From Xanthomarina sp. F1114 (GTDB taxonomy: Bacteria > Bacteroidota > Bacteroidia > Flavobacteriales > Flavobacteriaceae), in assembly GCF_026410255.1 (NCBI RefSeq), contig NZ_JAPMLL010000011.1:62001-126000 (forward strand): 64,000 nucleotides of DNA, given 5' to 3'. Position numbers and translations under genes: made by a program. Within the stretch, counting starts at the first letter, position 1. Each line of letters starts with the position of its first letter. Of this stretch, positions 15,385 to 24,678 are shown piece by piece. The notes below the pieces were generated by a model. That model was given only the letters and a program-made list of their open reading frames with translations, was not told the origin of the DNA and ran no database searches.

Positions 15385-17751
15385 TTATTCGTTTTCTAAC
15401 AATTGATCGAGTCCTACTAAATCGGGAACTAAAACTTGCCTGGCTTTACTACCTTCAAAACCACCTACAATTCCTGCAGCCTCTAATTGATCGATTATAC
15501 GACCAGCACGATTATAGCCTAACTTTAATTTACGTTGTAAAAGTGAGGCTGATCCTTGTTGAGCTACTACAATAATTTCGGCAGCTTCTCTAAATAGTTT
15601 ATCTCTATCGGCTATATCTACATCAAGACTTGTGCCACCTTCTTCTCCTACATATTCAGGTAATAAATAGGCATCTGGATAGGCTTTCTGCATGCCTATA
15701 TAGTCGGTTATCTTTTCAACCTCTGGGGTATCTACAAAAGCACATTGGATACGGATTAGATCGTTTCCTTGAGTATAAAGCATATCTCCACGTCCAATTA
15801 GTTGATCGGCTCCTGAGCCATCTAATATTGTTCTGGAATCTATTTTACTAGTTACTCTAAAGGCTATTCTAGCAGGGAAATTGGCCTTGATAATTCCTGT
15901 TATTACGTTTACCGATGGACGTTGGGTTGCTATAATTAAATGGATACCAATGGCACGAGCTAATTGTGCTAAACGAGCTATTGGGGTTTCAACTTCTTTA
16001 CCAGCTGTCATAATTAAATCTGCAAACTCATCTACCACTAAAACTATGTAGGGTAAAAACTGATGCCCATCCTCTGGATTTAATCTTCGTGCTTTAAATT
16101 TTGCATTATATTCTGCTATATTTCTACATAAGGCATTTTTTAACATCTCGTAGCGATTATCCATTTCAATACACAAAGAATTTAATGTGTTGATAACCTT
16201 TGTATTGTCAGTAATTATAGCTTCTTCGCTATCTGGAAGTTTTGCCAGATAATGACGTTCAATTTTATTGAATAAAGTTAATTCTACTTTTTTAGGATCT
16301 ACAAGTACAAATTTTACTTCAGCCGGATGCTTTTTATATAATAAAGATGTTAAAACAGCATTTAACCCAACCGATTTACCTTGGCCAGTTGCTCCAGCCA
16401 TTAATAAGTGAGGCATTTTAGCTAAATCTACAACAAAAGTTTCGTTGCTAATTGTTTTTCCTAAAGCTACGGGTAGTTGCATCTCTGACTTTTGAAATTT
16501 CTGTGATGCAATTACAGAACGCATGGATACAATAGTTGAATTTTTATTAGGAACCTCAATCCCTATGGTTCCTTTTCCTGGAATTGGTGCAATTATTCTA
16601 ATACCTAAAGCAGAAAGTGATAAAGCAATATCGTCTTCTAAATTTTTTATTTTTGAAATTCTAATGCCTGCCTCTGGTACAATTTCATATAAAGTTACTG
16701 TGGGTCCAATCGTTGCTTTAATACTGGCAATTCCAATTTTATAATTGCTTAAGGTATCAACAATCCGGTTTTTATTTTCTTCTAATTCCTCTTGGTTGAT
16801 GGTTATCCCTTCAGTTTCGTATTTTTTTAAGAGGTCTAAAGATGGAAATCGATAATTACTAAGTTCTAAAGTAGGGTCGAATTGTCCAAAATCTTCGACT
16901 AATTTATTAGCTAGGTTGTCAGTTTCAGAAATTTCTTCAGCAACTTCTTCAACTTCAATACTCATTTCTGGTTCCTCTTCAGTTACTTCTTTTTTAGGAG
17001 AAGCAGGTTTTGCAGGAGTTTCTTTTACCTCTTCTTTTTGTTTGGTAGGGGATTCTACTTTTAAATCGAAAGCAGACTTAATGTCTTCTGCTTCCGTAGT
17101 TAAATCGTTATCTATTGGAACAGAAGTGTTTTCTTCTGAAGTTTTAAATTCTTGTTTAATGTCTTTTGAAGCTCTCTGAAATAAGTTCTTAAAGGTATCT
17201 GCAGTTACATGAAATCTTATAGCTAAATAAGAGATGAGTAAGAAAAGGAGTAGGAGAGATGTACCAATTACCCCTAAATAATCTTGTAAATAAGAATTTA
17301 TCTCAAAACCTATGGTTCCACCTAAAATATCTAGTTGTTCAGAAAAAAAACCTAAAAGTACTGAGAACCAAATAATAATTAATACACCCCAAAACCAATG
17401 TCTTCTTAATTTTTTTAGGCTGGAATTTGTTAACACAAAAACTCCCGAAAGAAAAATAAGTCCAGAAAAGATAAAAGAAGCAACTCCAAAGCCACGTTGA
17501 ATAAAGAAATCGCTTATCCAAGCTCCAGTTTTATTGAGCCAGTTTTCAGGTTTAACTTCTCGAGATGTAAATTCTGTTAATGTACTTTGATCTGCTTTTC
17601 CTGTAAAAAGAAATGATGTAAAGGCTATAAAAAGCAAAATACCCACAAGTATCAGGAAGCTACCAAGCACAAGTTTTTGTTGGCTTGACAACTTGAAATT
17701 TGGGGCTTTAAACTTAGGCTTAGTTGATTTTTTTGTTTTCTTTTTTGCCAT
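15385..17751 (-). CDS. ftsK: DNA translocase FtsK/SpoIIIE
   Basis: 788 residues. Residues about 25-180 hold four transmembrane helices, about 190-285 is an acidic linker (EEVTEEEPEMSIEVEE), then the alpha/beta motor with Walker A GATGQGKS and Walker B VLVVDEFADL, followed by ATQRPSVNVITG. The last 65 residues are the winged-helix gamma domain (GSASLLQRKLKLGYNRAGRIID cut short) that reads KOPS-like sites. FtsK clears chromosome dimers at the division septum. It is the first gene of the minus-strand block, with its own promoter at 17812-17819. Confidence 0.96.
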   Translation of the reverse strand: MAKKKTKKSTKPKFKAPNFKLSSQQKLVLGSFLILVGILLFIAFTSFLFTGKADQSTLTEFTSREVKPENWLNKTGAWISDFFIQRGFGVASFIFSGLIFLSGVFVLTNSSLKKLRRHWFWGVLIIIWFSVLLGFFSEQLDILGGTIGFEINSYLQDYLGVIGTSLLLLFLLISYLAIRFHVTADTFKNLFQRASKDIKQEFKTSEENTSVPIDNDLTTEAEDIKSAFDLKVESPTKQKEEVKETPAKPASPKKEVTEEEPEMSIEVEEVAEEISETDNLANKLVEDFGQFDPTLELSNYRFPSLDLLKKYETEGITINQEELEENKNRIVDTLSNYKIGIASIKATIGPTVTLYEIVPEAGIRISKIKNLEDDIALSLSALGIRIIAPIPGKGTIGIEVPNKNSTIVSMRSVIASQKFQKSEMQLPVALGKTISNETFVVDLAKMPHLLMAGATGQGKSVGLNAVLTSLLYKKHPAEVKFVLVDPKKVELTLFNKIERHYLAKLPDSEEAIITDNTKVINTLNSLCIEMDNRYEMLKNALCRNIAEYNAKFKARRLNPEDGHQFLPYIVLVVDEFADLIMTAGKEVETPIARLAQLARAIGIHLIIATQRPSVNVITGIIKANFPARIAFRVTSKIDSRTILDGSGADQLIGRGDMLYTQGNDLIRIQCAFVDTPEVEKITDYIGMQKAYPDAYLLPEYVGEEGGTSLDVDIADRDKLFREAAEIIVVAQQGSASLLQRKLKLGYNRAGRIIDQLEAAGIVGGFEGSKARQVLVPDLVGLDQLLENE

Positions 17752-17811
17752 ATATAATTTCCGAAACGCAGAAATGAATTAATTCTAAATTGAGTTTTTT
17801 GCTCAATGCAG

Positions 17812-17819
17812 CAAAAATA
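17812..17819 (-). promoter_or_regulatory. -7 promoter element of ftsK
   Basis: TATTTTTG on the minus strand, about 60 bp before the ATG. The -33 TTG is not clear. Confidence 0.45.
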
Positions 17820-17854
17820 CAAATTACTAACGTTTATCCTAATGGTAAAAGTAT

Positions 17855-18223
17855 TTAAAAAAACTTAGGAAAATAAATGATACAGCCAATTATAATGGCA
17901 GTAAGAGCAAATACAAAAACAGCTCCGGCTGCTAGGTCTTTTATAAGTCCTATTTTAGGGTGAAATTCTGGATGAACAAAATTGGCCATTTCTTCAATGG
18001 CCGTATTTATCCCTTCCAATGCCAGAATTAGACCTATAGTTAAGGTTTGAATCATCCATTCGGTAGGGCTTAAGCCAACCAAAAACCCAATTATAGTTAT
18101 AATAACTCCAATGGTAAACTGTATCTTAATACTTGATTCGGTTTTAACTAAGAGCCAGGCGCCTTTAAGTGCATAACCTACACTTTTAAGTCTATTTATA
18201 AAAAACGACTCTTTTTTATTCAT
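17855..18223 (-). CDS. dgkA: Diacylglycerol/undecaprenol kinase family protein
   Basis: 122 residues, the usual DgkA length. The motif EGINTAIEEMANFV followed by KIGLIKDLAAGAVF is the active-site signature (ExxNTAIE and KDxAAxAV). Three transmembrane helices lie at about 32-50, 55-73 and 95-118. It phosphorylates diacylglycerol or undecaprenol at the inner membrane. The start overlaps the end of tpx by 8 bp, implying translational coupling. Confidence 0.92.
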   Translation of the reverse strand: MNKKESFFINRLKSVGYALKGAWLLVKTESSIKIQFTIGVIITIIGFLVGLSPTEWMIQTLTIGLILALEGINTAIEEMANFVHPEFHPKIGLIKDLAAGAVFVFALTAIIIGCIIYFPKFF

Positions 18224-18722
18224 CCATGAGAGCCTCTAAAGCCGCCTTATAATTAGGTTCGTCTGCTGTTTCCTGAACTTGTTCTGTATATTTTACAGTA
18301 CCATTTTCGTCTAAAACAACCACACATCTAGAAAGTAATGCTTCTAAGGGACCATTAGTAAAGTTAACACCATAAGATTTACCAAAATTACCATCTTTAA
18401 AATCTGAAAGTGAAATTACATTATTTAAGCCTTCGGCTCCACAAAACCTGTTTAGCGCAAAAGGAAGATCTCTAGATATACATAATACTTTGGTATTGTC
18501 TAATTCTGCTGCTTCTTGGTTAAACTGTCTAACAGACTGAGCGCAGGTTCCGGTATCTACACTAGGAAATATATTTAAAACAACTTTACTTCCAGTATAA
18601 TCGCTAAGAGACTTAGTTTTTAAATCTGTAGAAGTTAATTTAAAATTTGGGGCTTTAGTCCCCACGTTTGGAAGTGTTCCAGACGTTTGTATTGCATCTC
18701 CGTGAAAAGTTACTTGTGCCAT
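18216..18722 (-). CDS. tpx: Thiol peroxidase
   Basis: 168 residues, the full Tpx length. The peroxidatic cysteine is C60 in FPSVDTGTC and the resolving cysteine is C94 in NRFCGAEG, the atypical 2-Cys pattern specific to Tpx. It reduces hydrogen peroxide and alkyl hydroperoxides with thioredoxin. It is upstream of and overlaps dgkA by 8 bp, and lies near thioredoxin and AhpC-like genes, forming a redox neighbourhood. Confidence 0.96.
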   Translation of the reverse strand: MAQVTFHGDAIQTSGTLPNVGTKAPNFKLTSTDLKTKSLSDYTGSKVVLNIFPSVDTGTCAQSVRQFNQEAAELDNTKVLCISRDLPFALNRFCGAEGLNNVISLSDFKDGNFGKSYGVNFTNGPLEALLSRCVVVLDENGTVKYTEQVQETADEPNYKAALEALMDE

Positions 18723-19111
18723 AATATTTATATTTTTTGTTTCTATAAAAATACTAAATAATTAAGAGTTTTGTTCCATAGATTTCTGAATTTATATGGA
18801 CTCTATGTTAAAAATTGTTAAAGAAAAAAGTGGATAAATGTATTGTTAAAACCTAATCTAAGGCTTGAATTGTTGCTAGAGAAAACCTTGTTAGGGTTTT
18901 ATTGAGTTCTTGTGAATTATAGAGAAAAATTTAGACTTTTTCTAAGTTAATAATTAAATATTAAAAGTTCAGGGTTTTACAAAGCAAGGATAAAAATTAG
19001 ATATATCAACAAATCTGAACAAACATGAAACCCATTAGCTTCTTGAGCACGGGAAAATAAAAAAGCCTCTTAAACTGATTTAAGAGGCTTTAATTTTCAA
19101 TAAAATTTTTA
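18723..19111. other. Intergenic region with terminator
   Basis: 389 bp. Contains the terminator of the thioredoxin unit (19056-19090). The remainder is AT-rich with no recognised gene; it should also hold the promoter of tpx, which could not be placed. Confidence 0.45.
19056..19090 (-). terminator. Terminator after the thioredoxin/DUF6952-like pair
   Basis: Perfect 12-bp stem aagcctcttaaa (19063-19074) / tttaagaggctt (19079-19090) with loop ctga. The run of A on the plus strand (19056-19064) is the T tract on the minus strand. Confidence 0.9.
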
Positions 19112-19369
19112 CTAGGAATCGATAGAGCCGAGAACACGTTTCATAAAGCTGTTTAATGCTTCTTTCTTAGGCGTACCTTCTTTAATCATCTTATTGACTT
19201 CTATTGCACCATACATATTGGAAATAAGTTCGCCAATAACGTCAAGTTCTTCATCTTTTAAAGAAGGAACTTCGGTAAGTGCTTCAAGAGTTTCAATTGT
19301 TTCTATTACAAAATCTTCATCGTTTTCTTCAATGAATTGCGTGAGGTGTTTTATTACTGGTAATTTCAT
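19112..19369 (-). CDS. Small conserved protein, DUF6952-like
   Basis: 85 residues, acidic and helical (IEENDEDFVIETIETLEALTE near residues 13-33, quoted in part). I associate it with the small flavobacterial family DUF6952, known only as a neighbour of thioredoxin; the family number is from memory. It begins 7 bp after thioredoxin and ends at a strong terminator, so the two are cotranscribed. No signal, metal site or catalytic motif is visible. A role in thiol homeostasis is suggested only by position. Confidence 0.75.
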   Translation of the reverse strand: MKLPVIKHLTQFIEENDEDFVIETIETLEALTEVPSLKDEELDVIGELISNMYGAIEVNKMIKEGTPKKEALNSFMKRVLGSIDS

Positions 19370-19376
19370 TTTAAAA

Positions 19377-19685
19377 TTAATTTACGTTATCAACTAATTC
19401 TTTTAAAACATCCATTTTGTTTGTTTGCACCTGACCTACAAAATCTCCTTTTTTAAAGGTTGCAAAAGTTGGTAAATTGTCAACGGTTGCAAGCTTTCTT
19501 GATTCTGGAAATTTTTCAGCATCTGCGATAACAAATGTCTTTCCTTCGTTTTCTGATGCTAATTTCTTGAACTTAGGCTTCATAATTCTACAATTACCAC
19601 ACCAAGTTGCCGAAAACTGAACAACAACCGTGTCGTTATCCTTTATTAAATCTTGTAAATTGTCTTGACTTAATTCTTGTACCAT
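19377..19685 (-). CDS. Thioredoxin-family protein
   Basis: 102 residues, a single thioredoxin fold. The active site is W28-C29-G30-N31-C32, a variant of WCGPC with asparagine instead of proline, which changes redox potential. The cis-proline is in NLPTFATF. No signal peptide, so it is cytoplasmic. It probably reduces the neighbouring peroxiredoxins (Tpx and the AhpC-like enzyme). It is cotranscribed with the small acidic protein downstream. Confidence 0.9.
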   Translation of the reverse strand: MVQELSQDNLQDLIKDNDTVVVQFSATWCGNCRIMKPKFKKLASENEGKTFVIADAEKFPESRKLATVDNLPTFATFKKGDFVGQVQTNKMDVLKELVDNVN

Positions 19686-19808
19686 ATCCTATTAAATTTT
19701 TAAAATTCCCTGTCTAGCCGACAGGTAGGCTATTCAAAATTCAAGGCTCAAATTTCAAACTTAAAATCTATCAGCTTTTGTTTGAAATTTGAGTCTTAAA
19801 TTAGTGTT

Positions 19809-20447
19809 TTAGTGAGAAGCTAAATATGCTGCAGTACCTTTTGCATTAGGCGCCATGGCATCTTTACCTTCTTCCCAGTTTGCAGGACAAACTTCACCTT
19901 TTTCTTGAACGTGTGTATAAGCATCAATTAAACGTAAATATTCGTTTACATTTCTTCCAACCGGCATATGGTTAATACCTTCATGGAATACAGTTCCTTC
20001 TTCGTCAATTAAGTAAGTTGCTCTATATGTTACGTTGTCTCCTTCTACAGTTACCATTCCAGATTCTTCATCGTATTCTTCGTTAGTGATATCTAAAATC
20101 CCTAAAGCAGAAGATAAGTTACGGTTTGTATCTGCAAGAATTGGGTAAGTTACTCCTTCAATACCACCATTGTCTTTTGCTGTATTTAACCATGCAAAAT
20201 GAACTTCAGGAGTATCGCAAGATGCACCAATTACTATTGTGTTACGTTTTGTAAACTCGTCCATAGCTGCTTGGAATGCGTGTAATTCCGTTGGACAAAC
20301 AAATGTAAAGTCTTTTGGATACCAGAATAATACTACTTTTTTCTTATTATTTACTGCTTCTTCAAGAACGTTTACTTTAAAAGTGTCTCCCATTTCGTTC
20401 ATTGCGTCAACGTCTAAATTTGGGAATTTTCTACCTACAAATGCCAT
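19809..20447 (-). CDS. Typical 2-Cys peroxiredoxin (AhpC/Prx1 type)
   Basis: 212 residues. The peroxidatic C51 lies in FTFVCPTELHAF and the resolving cysteine in EVCPANWEEGKDAM near residue 175. The GGIEGVTYPILADT stretch resembles the GG-x-G structural element of sensitive typical 2-Cys enzymes. It reduces peroxides in the cytoplasm, likely with the thioredoxin downstream (about 120 bp away, same strand). It has its own promoter at 20485-20492. Confidence 0.95.
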   Translation of the reverse strand: MAFVGRKFPNLDVDAMNEMGDTFKVNVLEEAVNNKKKVVLFWYPKDFTFVCPTELHAFQAAMDEFTKRNTIVIGASCDTPEVHFAWLNTAKDNGGIEGVTYPILADTNRNLSSALGILDITNEEYDEESGMVTVEGDNVTYRATYLIDEEGTVFHEGINHMPVGRNVNEYLRLIDAYTHVQEKGEVCPANWEEGKDAMAPNAKGTAAYLASH

Positions 20448-20484
20448 GTTTTTTATGTTTAATTATTAATAAATTTCTTTACAG

Positions 20485-20492
20485 CAAAGATA
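20485..20492 (-). promoter_or_regulatory. -7 promoter element of the peroxiredoxin gene
   Basis: TATCTTTG on the minus strand, 38 bp upstream of the start codon. Confidence 0.5.
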
Positions 20493-20587
20493 GTTTAGAA
20501 AGACATAATTAAAGGCTAATTAAATCTTAATATTTTATCGTAAGATAGATTTAGTTTATAGTTAAAGCAAAAAGCGATAACAAAAGT

Positions 20588-22054
20588 TTATTTTGTTGTT
20601 ATTTGTCTTATTTTTATTTGAAGTGCCGCGAAGAATAGAGTGGTAAATGGGCTTAACCAGTTAAAAATAGCATAGACAAAATATTCGCTTACCCCAACTC
20701 CTAAAACACCGGACTGGTAGGCTCCACAAGTATTCCATGGAATTAAAACTGATGTAACCGTTCCCGAGTCTTCCAGAGTTCTACTTAAGTTTTCTGGAGC
20801 GAGACCTTTATCTTCATAGGCTTTTTTAAACATTTTACCTGGAATAACAATCGCTAAATATTGATCGCTAGCAATGGTGTTTAATCCCAGGCAACTAATT
20901 ACCGTACTCGCAAATAACCCAAATACTGTTGTGGCAACAGATAAAAGAGCTTTAGTTATTCTTGATAATGACCCAATAGCGTCCATAATACCACCAAAAA
21001 CCATAGCACAACAGATTAAAAGAATGGTCCAAATCATACCTTTCATGCCTCCAGCCGAAAATAAATCATTCAGTTTACTGTTGTCTGTTACAATTTGAGA
21101 GTCTGTAAGAATGGCATTCACAATGGCATTAAGTTTATTAGAGGCAAGGCCGTCTAAAATATCAGGTTGAAAAATATAAGCGAATACAGCTGCTAAAAGA
21201 ACTCCTATACCTAATGCAATAAGTGGTTTTGTTTTAAATAGAATTAAAACAATAACCATTAATGGCACAGCAAATAATACGGGAGAAATATGGAAAGTTT
21301 TATCTATACTAGTTAGAAGTCCGCTTAAATCTGCACTTCCAGTAGTATTTATAGTCATGCTTAGAATACTAAAAGCAATTAAAGTTATTATTACAGTAGG
21401 AACAGTAGTAAAGCTCATGTAGCGGATATGCGTAAACAAATCTGTTCCGGCCATAGCAGGAGCCAAGTTTGTAGTATCGCTTAAAGGCGACATTTTATCT
21501 CCAAAATAAGCGCCAGAAATGACTGCCCCGGCAATCATTCCAGTTGGAATACCTAATGCACTACCTATTCCAATTAATGCAATACCAACTGTAGCAGATG
21601 TGGTCCAAGAGCTTCCTGTGGCAATGGAAATAACAGCACAAATAATAACAGATGCCGGTAAAAATATGGCAGGACTTAATACTTGTAAGCCATAATATAC
21701 CATAGCGGGAATAACGCCACTAATAAGCCAGGTTCCTGCTAATGCACCAACTAGGAATAAAATCATAATAGGAACAAAAACACTCCTTAAGTTTTCCCAG
21801 ACTTCTTTTAGCATGAGAGAAACTTGAACCTTATTAAAAAATCCGACTATTGCAGCAATTCCACCTCCAATTAATAATATAAATTGATTAGAATATTCTC
21901 CAAAAACTTCTCCGTCTGCGTAAAAGATGTTATAGGCTAACATCATCATTAAAAGAATTACGGGGATTAAAGCTTCCCATATACTTAACTCTTTATTATC
22001 TATAATTGTTTGGTCTTCTATATCAATTTCGGATAAGTTTTTGTCGTCTTGCAT
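20588..22054 (-). CDS. nhaC: NhaC-family Na+/H+ antiporter
   Basis: 488 residues with about 11-12 transmembrane helices. The features GSSWTTSATVGIALIGIG, GAVISGAYFGDKMSPLSDTTNLAP and the C-terminal LEDSGTVTSVLIPWNTCGAYQ are characteristic of NhaC. It exchanges sodium for protons across the inner membrane, fitting a marine lifestyle. It stands alone between the peroxiredoxin gene and a divergent secreted-protein gene. Confidence 0.94.
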   Translation of the reverse strand: MQDDKNLSEIDIEDQTIIDNKELSIWEALIPVILLMMMLAYNIFYADGEVFGEYSNQFILLIGGGIAAIVGFFNKVQVSLMLKEVWENLRSVFVPIMILFLVGALAGTWLISGVIPAMVYYGLQVLSPAIFLPASVIICAVISIATGSSWTTSATVGIALIGIGSALGIPTGMIAGAVISGAYFGDKMSPLSDTTNLAPAMAGTDLFTHIRYMSFTTVPTVIITLIAFSILSMTINTTGSADLSGLLTSIDKTFHISPVLFAVPLMVIVLILFKTKPLIALGIGVLLAAVFAYIFQPDILDGLASNKLNAIVNAILTDSQIVTDNSKLNDLFSAGGMKGMIWTILLICCAMVFGGIMDAIGSLSRITKALLSVATTVFGLFASTVISCLGLNTIASDQYLAIVIPGKMFKKAYEDKGLAPENLSRTLEDSGTVTSVLIPWNTCGAYQSGVLGVGVSEYFVYAIFNWLSPFTTLFFAALQIKIRQITTK

Positions 22055-22401
22055 TTTTTAGTTAGTTTAATCGGATTGTAATGTTACGATTTTCACTTTA
22101 AGTATGCAAATTGTTTTAAATACCATGATCCTCCAAATAGTATTTTTCGAAGATCCTTAGACTAAAGCAAAGTATAGTCATTATACTTACTTAAGGACTA
22201 AAACTTATTCTATAACAACCTCAGAAAAAAGATATAACTATATATGTGTTAATTAGGTTTCAGTTATACAGGTAATTAGGACAAATCTTTCTTAATATTT
22301 ACGTTATAGCCTAATAATTACCTGTTTTATCGAAATGTCACTTTTATAGTGTTAATTTTAGCTATAGTGTTTTATATTTGAGTAACTAAATTATTAAAGT
22401 C
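22055..22401. other. Divergent intergenic region with inverted repeats
   Basis: 347 bp between nhaC (minus) and the next gene (plus). It holds aagtata/tatactt (22170-22176 and 22182-22188), a perfect 11-bp inverted repeat acaggtaatta/taattacctgt (22268-22278 and 22315-22325), and a -7 box at 22373-22380 for the plus-strand gene. Confidence 0.5.
22373..22380 (+). promoter_or_regulatory. -7 promoter element for the secreted protein gene
   Basis: TATATTTG, 22 bp before ATG 22402; no strong TTG at -33. Confidence 0.5.
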
Positions 22402-23172
22402 ATGGGTTCCAAAAGAGGCTTCTTACTTTTAAGTCTGTTATTTTTCTTTGTTCTTGAGGTTTTTTCTCAAGTGGGAATTGGTACCACAAACCCAGATGCG
22501 TCTTCTGTTTTAGATATTGAAAGTACGGATGCTGGTGTTTTAATTCCAAGAATTGCACTGACTTCATCTATAGACGTAACAACTATTACAGCTCCAACAG
22601 AGAGTTTATTAATTTATAATACCCATACAAATCTGGGTGCAAACTCTGTGAGGCCCGGTTTTTACTTTTGGAATGGCAGTAAATGGAGCCGCCTAAACGA
22701 TAATGAAGAAAAGGTTTATGGGGAGGTTTTTATTCGCTATGGAAGTCAATCGATTAACGTAAATAACCCTATCCGGTTTGGTTCGGTAGGTCTATATCAA
22801 GGAGTGATTCCTTACCCTTCTACTGGGAATACAAATAATCGTCATCTCGCTTTTCAGATTATTACTCCTGGAGTATACAGAGTGTCCTATTCTATAAGCG
22901 TTGTAAAAAGGGTCTTAGCTTCTGTGACAACTTTTGGTTTTATGTTGAGAGTAGGTACAGGTCCCACCACAACAGATACAACCGAAGTAATAGGTTCGCG
23001 TACTCATGAACAGGTGGAATATATAAATGGAAATGCTAATTGTAGTATGACTAAGCTGGTTCACTTAAATGCTGATGATAGAATATATGTGTTTCCTACA
23101 ATCTCTTATACCAGTGTAGAAATTAATGATGAATCAGCAGTTTTCAACATCGAATTAATCCAAGCAGATTAA
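22402..23172 (+). CDS. Secreted protein of the 'VGIGTTNPDASSVLDIES' type
   Basis: 256 residues. Signal peptide 1-23 (FFFVLEVFSQ). Residues 24-45 carry the VGIGTTNPDASSVLDIES motif common in Bacteroidetes surface proteins that resemble tail-fibre or adhesin heads. About 45-110 is a conserved region ending GFYFWNGSKWSRL. About 115-256 is beta-rich and ends like a C1q/TNF-type jellyroll, with RYGSQSINVNNPIRF early and AVFNIELIQAD at the end. It may be a trimeric surface or matrix protein. No sorting domain (Por type) is seen at the end. Confidence 0.75.
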   Translation: MGSKRGFLLLSLLFFFVLEVFSQVGIGTTNPDASSVLDIESTDAGVLIPRIALTSSIDVTTITAPTESLLIYNTHTNLGANSVRPGFYFWNGSKWSRLNDNEEKVYGEVFIRYGSQSINVNNPIRFGSVGLYQGVIPYPSTGNTNNRHLAFQIITPGVYRVSYSISVVKRVLASVTTFGFMLRVGTGPTTTDTTEVIGSRTHEQVEYINGNANCSMTKLVHLNADDRIYVFPTISYTSVEINDESAVFNIELIQAD

Positions 23173-23271
23173 TACTTTAAAGTTTAGTGCTAAACTAATA
23201 ATTCAACCCCGTACGAAATTTTAAAAGTACTTCTTTTAGAATTATCTCTTACATTTAACATAATAAAACAA

Positions 23272-23304
23272 AAAAGAGAGCATTAAAGAAGCTCTCTTTT
23301 TGTG
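23272..23304. terminator. Bidirectional terminator between convergent genes
   Basis: Perfect 10-bp stem aaaagagagc (23272-23281) / gctctctttt (23291-23300) with A and T runs on both sides. Confidence 0.9.
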
Positions 23305-23322
23305 ATACATATTTTTTTCTAA

Positions 23323-24522
23323 TTATAAAATATTCAATTCTTTCATGCAATCTTGCATAACTTTAAAAGTTCTTTCAATATCAGCATCTAATCCAATAGA
23401 GAAACGAATTAAGCCATCGCTTAGGCCCATTTCTTTTTGTTCGTCTTCAGGAATTTCAGAAGAAGTTGAACTTCCTGGTGCAGAAAATAAGGTTTTGTAA
23501 AATCCTAAACTTACAGCTAAATATCCTAAATTTTTCTCTTGCATTAATTCCATGAGAGCATTGGCTTTCTCTAAGGAACCAACATCTATGGTTAACATGC
23601 CTCCGTATCCGTACTTATCATTCATCATGGACTTAAATAACTTATGTGATGGATGAGACTGTAATCCTGGATAAACAGTTTTTAGCCCTAAGCCTTCAAA
23701 TTTCTCAGCTAAATATGTGGCGTTCAAACTGTGTTGTTGCATTCTAATATGAAGTGTTCTTAAATTCTTTAAAACCGAAGCAGCTCTTAAACTATCCATA
23801 GTGGCTCCTAAAAGCATACAAGCGCCGTCGTTAACACTGCGTAACTCGTTAATAAACTCTTGTGTTCCACAAACAACACCTCCAACGGTATCGCTTGAGC
23901 CATTTATAAACTTGGTTAAACTATGTATCACCATATCAGCTCCTAATTGGATTGGAGAAATAGATAAAGGAGAGAAAGTGTTATCAACAACCAACTTTAA
24001 ATTATGTTTTTTTGCAATTTTAGCCAGGCCAGCAATATCTGCAACCTCCAATAAAGGGTTACTTACAGATTCACAATAAATAACTTTTGTGTTTGGGGTA
24101 ATGGCAGCTTCCACAACATCTAATTTAGTAATGTCTACAAAACTTGTTTTAATATTAAATCTAGGTGCAAAATTCTTTAAAAATGCATAGGTTCCTCCGT
24201 AAATAGTTCTACTAGAAACCACATGGTCTCCAGCACCACATAGTTGCATAATTACAGGGGTAATGGCACCCATTCCAGAGGCTGTTACGTTTGCTGTTTC
24301 TGTACCTTCCATTGCTGCTAGAGCTTCACCTAAGTACAAATTAGAAGGGGTAGAGTGTCGGGAATATAAATAACAACCATCGGCATTGCCTTCAAACGTG
24401 TCGAACATGGTTTTAGCCGATAAAAATGTATATGTAGAAGAATCTGATATAGAAGGGTTCACTCCTCCAAATTCGCCAAAATATTGTAAGTCTTGTATGT
24501 TGTTTGCTGGTTTAAAAGCCAT
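23323..24522 (-). CDS. Cys/Met metabolism PLP-dependent lyase (methionine gamma-lyase / cystathionine gamma-synthase type)
   Basis: 399 residues from ATG 24522 (TTG 24528 is also in frame). The PLP lysine is in HSLTKFINGSSD and the Y-S-R phosphate anchor is in CYLYSRHSTPSN. GGTYAFLKNF and VVDNTFSPLSISP match the Cys/Met family. The enzyme either breaks methionine or cystathionine to ketoacid, ammonia and thiol, or makes cystathionine; the sequence alone does not separate these. A divergent Lrp-type regulator 150 bp away suggests amino-acid-controlled expression, favouring a catabolic methionine gamma-lyase. That is inference. Confidence 0.88.
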   Translation of the reverse strand: MAFKPANNIQDLQYFGEFGGVNPSISDSSTYTFLSAKTMFDTFEGNADGCYLYSRHSTPSNLYLGEALAAMEGTETANVTASGMGAITPVIMQLCGAGDHVVSSRTIYGGTYAFLKNFAPRFNIKTSFVDITKLDVVEAAITPNTKVIYCESVSNPLLEVADIAGLAKIAKKHNLKLVVDNTFSPLSISPIQLGADMVIHSLTKFINGSSDTVGGVVCGTQEFINELRSVNDGACMLLGATMDSLRAASVLKNLRTLHIRMQQHSLNATYLAEKFEGLGLKTVYPGLQSHPSHKLFKSMMNDKYGYGGMLTIDVGSLEKANALMELMQEKNLGYLAVSLGFYKTLFSAPGSSTSSEIPEDEQKEMGLSDGLIRFSIGLDADIERTFKVMQDCMKELNIL

Positions 24523-24610
24523 AATCAAATATTTTTTAAGTTATATGTGATGTAAATATCGCTTTTTTTAGAGAAATTATCAAATGTATTAGTAATCATT
24601 AGATTATAAA

Positions 24611-24634
24611 TCTACAAAAGGATATATTTGTAGA
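24611..24634. promoter_or_regulatory. Palindromic operator overlapping the lrp-type gene's -7 box
   Basis: tctacaaa (24611-24618) and tttgtaga (24627-24634) form a perfect 8-bp inverted repeat with an 8-bp spacer. TATATTTG at 24623-24630 (plus strand) overlaps the right arm. A regulator bound here would block the regulator's own promoter. A minus-strand box TACATTTG at 24588-24581 could serve the lyase. Confidence 0.55.
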
Positions 24635-24678
24635 ATATTAATTATGTTTCACTGAATTCTATTCATTTAATCTGAAAA

